64,000 bases of DNA from assembly GCA_031292215.1 (NCBI GenBank), contig JARLHO010000125.1, positions 1 through 64,000 on the forward strand. Direction: 5' to 3'. A program made the translations under genes and the position numbers. Under the pieces are notes generated by a model that was not told where the DNA came from, searched no databases, and saw only the letters and a list, made by a program, of their open reading frames with translations. Shown here piece after piece: positions 57,226-64,000 of the stretch; position 1 is the stretch's first letter; every line of letters starts with the position of its first letter. The stretch is from Syntrophobacteraceae bacterium. GTDB taxonomy: Bacteria > Desulfobacterota > Syntrophobacteria > Syntrophobacterales > Syntrophobacteraceae.

Positions 57226-59891
57226 GCCGTCCTTACCGTCAGGGTATTTGCGAAAAGGTTGCGGGCAAGCTCTTGTATCTGTTTGGCGGTAACCGCCCGG
57301 ACGAGAGCGGGATAGCGTTGGCTGTAGTCCCAGCCAAGCCCCAGCACCTCGTCTAGCGCCGCATCGGCAGCCTGGCTCTCCACCGTCTCGTCTTCAAACT
57401 TAAGCCCCACGACCAGGGCCTCTTTGGCCCTTTCCAATTCACTTGGCGACACGAGCTCGTCTTGTAGACGATTGAGATTTTTTCCGATAATCTGCTCCAC
57501 TTTGGGCAGATTCGCCAACGTGGTCTGGGTGAGCACGCCGAAAAATCCGGCGTTTTCACCGTAAAACGGGAAAGTATCAACCGTATAGACAAGGTCTTCG
57601 CTGCCTCCTCTAAGCGAGTCGAACATCCTGCCCGAAAGCGAACCACCTCCCGAGAGCACCTCGTTTAGCACATCGAGTACGGGCCGCCTCGAGTCATTTA
57701 CGCCAAGACCGTTTGTGCCGACCAAAAGAGCCGAACTGCTCTTTTCATCCCGTATCTCCACGACGCGGTTTGCACTGAGCGGATGGGTCTCATTGGCAAT
57801 GTTCGTCGTAACCGTTCTGCCGGTCCATTCTCCGAATTCCCGGTTCGCAAGCCTTACTGCCTCCTGCGGGTCCACATCGCCATAAATTGCCAGGACAGAG
57901 TGAGTAGGATTTACCATTTTATGATAGAAATCGATGATTTGTTTGCGAGTGAAAGCGCTTACCGAAGCTCGCGTTCCCAATTTGTAGTGTGCGTAGGGGG
58001 TCTTGTGGAAATAATTTCTCATAAACAGCCCGGTTACTTCATTTCGCCAGTTTTCATCACGGATTTTTATCGCGGTAAGTGTGTCGGCTTTCTGCTTTTC
58101 CACCTGGTCTTCGGGAAATACGGCGTTGCGCGCTATATCGGCGAGAAGACGCAATCCGGCCCCGTAGTCCTCCTTTAAGACCTCTATCGAAATATGGTAG
58201 CTGTTGTTGTCTGAAGAGGCGCCGATCTGGTCTCCGACATCCTCCACCTCTTGTAATAAGTCGATTTTTTTTACCGTCTTGGTCCCAGCAGTCAGAAGGG
58301 CGGCGGTAAAGGCAGATATCCCCGGATTTTTCCCATCTTCCATCGCCAGGCCGCCCTTGCCCCACAGTTGCAAAGTCACGATCGGCAGGTTCGCATTCCG
58401 CTTTATCAGCACCTTCAGCCCGTTGCCCATCGGGCTGAACCGAACCCGCCAAGTTTTGGCAACCGGACATTTGAGTGCCGAAACCATGTGCACAGGAGAA
58501 GAAGGAGGCTTTATTACCGCAACGGTCATGCGCTCGCGCACCAGGTAGCGCCTGGCCGCAGCCTGCACCTGCTTCGCTGTCACTGCGCCGATCTTTTGGA
58601 CATACTCGTCGTCAAAGTAAGGATCTCCCGTGAGAAGATAGGAAGAAGCAAGCGAGGAGGCCATGGCCGCAACCGACTCTTTTTGGAAGATGTGCTGAGC
58701 AATGGCGGTCTTCCTGGCTTTCCCCAGCTCCGCCTCGCTGATTGGCGCCTCCTTTAGCCGCTCGATTTCATTTTCGATGCATTGGAGCGCCGAAGGCCAC
58801 TGGGCTGCGGAAAGAGAGGCGGAGATAATGAACTGGCCGCGCACAAAACCCGGGGTCCAGTTGCCGGCCTCGATGCTAAACACTTTATTGTGCTCTTCTT
58901 TCATACTGCAATAAAGACGGCAGGTTTGGCCCTGCCCCATCACTTGGGCAAGAACATCCAGGGCGTAGAGGTCCTTGCCGTAGGCGTCAACCGATGGGAA
59001 TCCGATCATCGCCTCGGTCAGCCGGGTGATGGGGACCACCTTTTCCGCCCACCGGGGGCTTGTCTGCGGGGGTTCCGGAGCCACAACCACCGGGGCGCAG
59101 TTTCCCGAGGTAAATCCCCGGGTCTTTTCCGCGACAAACTGGAGAACCTGCCCGGCCGGGACATTGCCCGCAACAGCCACGATCATGTTCTGAGGCTGAT
59201 AATAGCTGCGATAATAATCCAGAAGGGCATCCCGCCCCTGTTTTACAAAGACCTCGGGGTAGCCGATAACAGGATTTCGAACCGGGCTTTTCTGGTATGC
59301 CGTTTGGACAAACAGGTTCCACAACGAGGTGGCAGGGCTGCTGTCGCGCATTTTCATTTCCTGTTCGATAACGTTTTTTTCCCTTGCGATATCTTTGGGG
59401 GCAATAAGATTTTCGCCTACCTTGGAGAGCAGGATGCCCAGAGCATCCCGCCAGTGAGCGGCCCCCGCATTGATGTAGAACACCGTCCGGTCATAGCTGG
59501 TGTAGGCGTTTGTCGATCCGCCTATCGCTTCTATGCGTTCCTTGGCCTGCTCTTCGGTAAACGAACGGGTAGAACCCGAGGCCACTATGTGCTCCAGATA
59601 ATGAGAAAGACCACCCCTCATGTATTTGCCTTCCTCAACCGAGCCGGTCCGAACGAAAACCTGGGTGGAGACCACCCCGGATTCGGCCATGGGATGGACG
59701 AGCAAGGTCAATCCGTTTTTTAACACCACAAAAAGGTCGCCGGGCTTTGAGGCAATAGTTCGCGAAACCAATGGCGCCCACTGTGGCAGGAGGGCTGGAC
59801 AGTGGCCGCCTTGGAACGAATATGCCCGGCAGGGGATCGCTACGCTTAAGGCTGCGGCCAGAAAACTTGCAAAAATGAACCTTTTTCGCAT
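57213..59891 (-). CDS. Secreted M16 family zinc metallopeptidase, two-domain
   Basis: 892 residues from the ATG at 59891. Signal peptide MRKRFIFASFLAAALSVAIP with cleavage near CRA-YS, so it is exported. The first M16 domain has the zinc motif HYLEH (97-101) in RGGLSHYLEHIVASGS. The second (from about 460) starts FSPMGNGLKVLIKRNANLP and lacks the motif, as is usual in such tandem proteins. The frame is open back to 60113, but AAAGGA lies 9 bases before the chosen ATG and the signal peptide follows directly. Role: likely periplasmic peptide breakdown. Confidence 0.92.
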   Translation of the reverse strand: MRKRFIFASFLAAALSVAIPCRAYSFQGGHCPALLPQWAPLVSRTIASKPGDLFVVLKNGLTLLVHPMAESGVVSTQVFVRTGSVEEGKYMRGGLSHYLEHIVASGSTRSFTEEQAKERIEAIGGSTNAYTSYDRTVFYINAGAAHWRDALGILLSKVGENLIAPKDIAREKNVIEQEMKMRDSSPATSLWNLFVQTAYQKSPVRNPVIGYPEVFVKQGRDALLDYYRSYYQPQNMIVAVAGNVPAGQVLQFVAEKTRGFTSGNCAPVVVAPEPPQTSPRWAEKVVPITRLTEAMIGFPSVDAYGKDLYALDVLAQVMGQGQTCRLYCSMKEEHNKVFSIEAGNWTPGFVRGQFIISASLSAAQWPSALQCIENEIERLKEAPISEAELGKARKTAIAQHIFQKESVAAMASSLASSYLLTGDPYFDDEYVQKIGAVTAKQVQAAARRYLVRERMTVAVIKPPSSPVHMVSALKCPVAKTWRVRFSPMGNGLKVLIKRNANLPIVTLQLWGKGGLAMEDGKNPGISAFTAALLTAGTKTVKKIDLLQEVEDVGDQIGASSDNNSYHISIEVLKEDYGAGLRLLADIARNAVFPEDQVEKQKADTLTAIKIRDENWRNEVTGLFMRNYFHKTPYAHYKLGTRASVSAFTRKQIIDFYHKMVNPTHSVLAIYGDVDPQEAVRLANREFGEWTGRTVTTNIANETHPLSANRVVEIRDEKSSSALLVGTNGLGVNDSRRPVLDVLNEVLSGGGSLSGRMFDSLRGGSEDLVYTVDTFPFYGENAGFFGVLTQTTLANLPKVEQIIGKNLNRLQDELVSPSELERAKEALVVGLKFEDETVESQAADAALDEVLGLGWDYSQRYPALVRAVTAKQIQELARNLFANTLTVRTAPRQ

Positions 59892-60224
59892 CAATTCATT
59901 CCTTTGGCCGATTTTTAAGTAAATCTCAAGAAAGGATCGGCTAATTGTAAATGCGAAGTCAATAGCCTCCGGTCGCGACAGGAAAACAAGCCGAAATAAC
60001 TCCGGATAATCAGAACCATACGGAACCGGCAATTCGTCCATGCCCGAAGTATGCCAGATAATGTTGACGGATTCATGCCAATTAATTTTAAAAGTAACAG
60101 GGGGGGAGGCCAATGTAGAACCTGGAAAAGCACTACCTGTAAAATTTGAGAATTGCGAGCAACGTAGCCATGGCGACCGACCGACCGGAATCGACGAAAA
60201 ACCCGCCCCGGGGCCAGCTCCTGT
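59892..60224. other. Gap between the M16 peptidase and the helicase-like gene
   Basis: No gene. It contains AT-rich patches (near 60085) that may carry the peptidase promoter, but no clear -35/-10 pair was found. Confidence 0.35.
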
Positions 60225-61673
60225 TTAACGCATTGCCTCCCGGGCCTCCGCCTGGCCGCCCAGCAAGAGGTCGGGGTGAACGCCATAGTTATAACTTCGC
60301 ATGCGAAAATAATTGTCTAATATGCCGACTCTTGTATCGACATAATCATAGATGGTCAACCGGCTGTCTGCTGTTTCTCCATCCCGGGATATGTCTCGGA
60401 TGGCGTTGGAAAGATTCTTTTGGAAGTATACCGGAACGGCTAGAAAAACCACATGAGACCTCAGCGTGCGCGAGCACTGAGCCATAGAGCCGGGAGAAAC
60501 CAAAAGCACCTGGGCCTGCGATGCTCCAGGACCCACACTGTTGCCGTTCCCCCCCTCTGCCATCCCGGAGTTGCCGGGACCTGCGCTCAACTGACTGTAT
60601 GGAAACACGGTTATTCCGCGTCGGCCAAGCTCGGCGCCAAGGGCTACCTCCTGGTCTTCGCCTCCCGAAAGAACAACGAGCGGCTTTTCGCCTTTGCCCA
60701 GTTCGGTTTCCACATCGTCTGCAATCTTGCTGTTTCTATCCGAGTCGACCATGAGTCCCTGTAGCATGGGCTGATAGTCGGCCCTGGAAGAGTAGGGATA
60801 ATCGAAATCGGTGCGCCGTGCTATGACAGTGCCCGGTATTATTCCCCGTCCTTCCCTGGCGTCTTTTTCGTCGATGGAATAGACCACCTCGCCAAGGTAG
60901 AAATGAATGAGTTTCAAAAGACGGTCTTTTCGCTGGAGGGTGTTGGACAAACCCAGTATATAGCGGCAGTCGAAATTGGGAAGAAGATTGGTAAGGATCT
61001 TTGCAGGGGACCTCTGGGACTCGTCGAATATGATGTATCCTACCTTATCGAAAATCTTTCTCCAATGGCGCATGACCTCGCCTATATGGCCAATGGTAAT
61101 CCATTTTCCGATCTCTTGGGTTCCACTGGAAAAAATTCCGACCTCAGAGGCCGGAACCTGCAGAAAACCTTCGATCTTTTTTAGCCAACCGTCAAAAAGG
61201 TCGGCTCTGGGCACTACGATGAGCGTGGGCTGGCGCCGCTGGGCGGCGGTATAAAGAGCGATTACCGTTTTGCCGCTCTTATGGCCCCCCACCAGGGTGG
61301 CGCAATCGTGTTCGAGTACGGCCTCGGCGGCCTCCTGCTGATAGCTTTTGAGTTCGCCGTGGAACTCAAGCTCTATCGGGTCGAAATGGCGCCTTCGGTC
61401 GACCAGGCGGTACGAAACCTGGTATCTTTTACACAGGTCGAGAAACTGATCGAGAAACCCCCTCGGAATCAGATAATTTCTGCCCTTTTGCTTAAAACAG
61501 CTAATCTGCGCGGGAATGTTTCCGAGCCACTCACCGCTATTGTGGCGCATCTCATACTCGGGATTGGTAAAAACAAGTCGCTCGTGCAACTTCTTTTCCA
61601 TTATGGGAGGCAGCCCGTCAACAGGCACCTTGATCCATTCGGCGAGCAACACATTGATATTTTTCGTAAACAT
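60225..61673 (-). CDS. Degenerate SF2 helicase-like protein
   Basis: 482 residues from the ATG at 61673 (MFTKNINVLLAEWIKVP); GGAGGG precedes it by 8 bases, and the in-frame extension to 61751 is rejected. N-terminal domain TNPEYEMRHNSGEWLGNIPAQI with LIPRGFLDQFLDLC resembles the front part of TOTE-like and phage helicases. Walker A GGHKSGKT is intact; DEAD is DESQ, motif III is SNT, and the C-terminal half lacks a clear arginine-finger motif VI. It may be an ATPase with altered function. Neighbours give no hint. Confidence 0.78.
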   Translation of the reverse strand: MFTKNINVLLAEWIKVPVDGLPPIMEKKLHERLVFTNPEYEMRHNSGEWLGNIPAQISCFKQKGRNYLIPRGFLDQFLDLCKRYQVSYRLVDRRRHFDPIELEFHGELKSYQQEAAEAVLEHDCATLVGGHKSGKTVIALYTAAQRRQPTLIVVPRADLFDGWLKKIEGFLQVPASEVGIFSSGTQEIGKWITIGHIGEVMRHWRKIFDKVGYIIFDESQRSPAKILTNLLPNFDCRYILGLSNTLQRKDRLLKLIHFYLGEVVYSIDEKDAREGRGIIPGTVIARRTDFDYPYSSRADYQPMLQGLMVDSDRNSKIADDVETELGKGEKPLVVLSGGEDQEVALGAELGRRGITVFPYSQLSAGPGNSGMAEGGNGNSVGPGASQAQVLLVSPGSMAQCSRTLRSHVVFLAVPVYFQKNLSNAIRDISRDGETADSRLTIYDYVDTRVGILDNYFRMRSYNYGVHPDLLLGGQAEAREAMR

Positions 61674-61955
61674 CTTATAAACCCTCCGCCCGGCCCTCAA
61701 CCCCACGAGCAACCGCTCCTGGACAGGAGCAAACTGAAAGCATAGGGCCAAGTGCCGGATATCAGGCGCTCACTGCCATTATCCGACCCTCCCCGTACCC
61801 GGAAGCCGCCAATGGGACTGAACGCCGGAGAGGCAAAAATGGCGCCCCAGCGCAGGCCAATAATATCTCGCCGCATACCGGCCGTTTGGTTCTCGGTGAG
61901 CGTAATATTCGAAATGTAGTTACTTTTCGCAATGTGGGACGATTAATAGCAACTG
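61674..61955. other. Divergent gap before the small unknown gene
   Basis: No gene recognised. CGCTCCTGGACAGGAGC near 61715 is a short inverted repeat (GCTCCTG/CAGGAGC) in the helicase leader. Confidence 0.35.
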
Positions 61956-61985
61956 TTTCGCACACTCTGCGCAAAGTGGTATAAC
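61956..61985 (+). promoter_or_regulatory. Possible promoter of the small unknown gene
   Basis: TATAAC (61980-61985) with TTTCGC (61956-61961) at 18 bases. Only the -10 is convincing. Confidence 0.4.
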
Positions 61986-62019
61986 GATTTAACTTATTCC
62001 CCAAAAGGAGGAGCGTTCA

Positions 62020-62325
62020 GTGAAAGATAAAACCCCGCAGCTATCGATTATAGAACAACTTGCCCGCGAATACGACGAAAAATATCGAAACCTTGAAAAA
62101 CTTATTGCACAAAGCGCCCCCGAAGATATACCGCCTCAGTTGGCGGCGCTGGCCGAACAGGCGTCGAACTGTTTTCGCTCCGCTCAAATGGATTTGTTCT
62201 CACTGCCCGAGATATTGGCAAGCGATACAAGGGATTTCCCCGCCATGACCGCGCTTTTCCGCTCTTTTGACGAGCTGCGCATTCTTTTCCATTTTCTCTA
62301 CGAACACTACCTGCCGCGGAGCTGA
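62020..62325 (+). CDS. Hypothetical small helical protein
   Basis: 101 residues. Starts at GTG 62020, with AAAAGGAGGAG a few bases before it, the strongest ribosome site near by, which makes the gene credible. The product (KDKTPQLSIIEQLAREYDEK, later LFRSFDELRILFHFLYEHYL) is acidic in the middle and looks fully helical. There are no motifs or membrane segments, and I do not recognise the family. Confidence 0.65.
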   Translation: MKDKTPQLSIIEQLAREYDEKYRNLEKLIAQSAPEDIPPQLAALAEQASNCFRSAQMDLFSLPEILASDTRDFPAMTALFRSFDELRILFHFLYEHYLPRS

Positions 62326-62340
62326 ATGCAAAGCGCTCGT

Positions 62341-62442
62341 CCCGTGGTCCCCCCGGATCACGGGACTTTACCGCATAAGACTCCCCCGGCCGGCCGGGAG
62401 GCCTTTGCACAAAAGGCCTCCCGGCCAAACCCGGTGGGAGTC
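62341..62442. terminator. Large hairpins between convergent genes (bidirectional terminator)
   Basis: GGCCGGGAGGCCTTT (62392-62406) and its exact complement (62412-62426) form a 15-bp stem, enclosed by a further GACTCCC/GGGAGTC pair (62379-62385, 62436-62442). A smaller hairpin CCCGTGGTCC/GGATCACGGG lies at 62341-62363. Together they separate the small plus-strand gene from ahcY. Confidence 0.7.
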
Positions 62443-62517
62443 GCAGACGATTTCAAACTAGACTTAGTAGCAAGACCGGATGATCTGACAGCAAAACAAA
62501 GAGTCTTTCCCCGAGCA

Positions 62518-63774
<1,257 letters not shown>

Positions 63775-63855
63775 TCACACTCTCCGTTAACCAGTCCATA
63801 GAAGCAACCCCAGGAGCGCATCGCGTAAATCCTGAAGCCAGGTGTGTTATTGCCT

Positions 63856-64000
63856 TTAGCATTTACACGTACTGCCGATCCGGCTAAGGCCCGCTCTTTC
63901 CCTGAGTGCGTCGACCATATCGGTCTTTTCCCAGGTAAAATCCGGATCGGTCCTTCCGAAATGGCCCCCGCACGCGGTTTTTCTAAATATCGGCCTTTGG
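63856..64000 (-). CDS. metK: S-adenosylmethionine synthetase, C-terminal fragment
   Basis: The last 47 residues of MetK enter from the window edge: [15 protein letters not shown], then [12 protein letters not shown] and the tail [20 protein letters not shown] and FTWEK are the family's C-terminal signature. The rest of the gene lies beyond 64000. Producing SAM next to the enzyme that removes its product SAH forms a methyl-cycle operon. Confidence 0.93.
   Translation of the reverse strand, partial: QRPIFRKTACGGHFGRTDPDFTWEKTDMVDALRERAGLSRIGSTCKC

Noticed and set aside
57020-57315. Reading frames through the heptamer array with repeating peptide text
   Set aside because: The periodic peptide is only the 7-bp repeat read in different frames; it overlaps the convergent gene ends and has no ribosome site.
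59892-60113. 74-residue N-terminal extension of the M16 peptidase
   Set aside because: Would bury the signal peptide; a ribosome site lies just before the internal ATG.

Overview
The window reads as a chromosomal segment of an anaerobic, free-living Desulfobacterota-type bacterium (Syntrophobacter-like is my guess; no marker gene was compared). Grounds: a nif cluster with nifI1-nifI2 between nifH and nifD and Clostridium-like NifD/NifK lengths, an F1-type atp operon that lacks the a and c subunits, a MucR-family regulator, 2-oxoacid:ferredoxin oxidoreductase subunits, and the gene order rpmH-rnpA-yidD-yidC-jag-mnmE-rsmG.

Layout. 1-724: non-coding leader with a sigma-54 promoter just before nifH. 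725-11919: nitrogen fixation, nifH-I1-I2-D-K, a thioredoxin-like [2Fe-2S] ferredoxin, nifE-nifN, nifB (with a NifX-like tail) and a NifA-type activator. 12244-12765: a MucR/Ros-type regulator whose stop codon carries a 120-bp IS66-type MITE with a perfect 8-bp target duplication. 13164-16038 (minus): tyrS and rny; upstream of rny lies a 6S RNA (about 16271-16455). 16857-22876 (minus): atpF'-F-H-A-G-D-C with a terminator. 23353-29171 (minus): the cell-shape operon mreB-mreC-mreD-mrdA-rodA. 29602-34909 (plus): rpmH through rsmG.

34911-45673: an accessory island. It is bounded by two copies of the last 59 nt of rsmG (51/59 identical, both ending in frame) and holds one tightly coupled minus-strand operon: a SNF2/RapA-like translocase, a 58-aa protein (its gene is very short), an SMC/RecF-like ATPase with a CPLC zinc-hook-like motif, a beta-class DNA adenine methyltransferase and a type III Res-like helicase-nuclease. 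I read it as a composite modification-based anti-phage system and it is the most interesting item here.

45909-48906 (minus): thiG-thiH-thiS-yggS under a TPP riboswitch with an obvious attenuator terminator and a sigma-70 promoter. 49122-50067: an orphan gamma-delta pair of a ketoacid:ferredoxin oxidoreductase. 50096-55891 (minus): two methyltransferases, a flavodoxin, a MagIII/endonuclease III-like glycosylase, an AmmeMemoRadiSam radical SAM enzyme and ilvD. 56103-57044: a radical SAM protein apparently read from a leaderless mRNA. 57088-57204: a heptanucleotide tandem array. 57213-61673 (minus): a secreted M16 peptidase and a degenerate SF2 helicase. 62020-62325: a small unknown protein. 62518-64000 (minus): ahcY and the 3' end of metK, i.e. 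the methyl cycle. No tRNA, rRNA or CRISPR array was seen.
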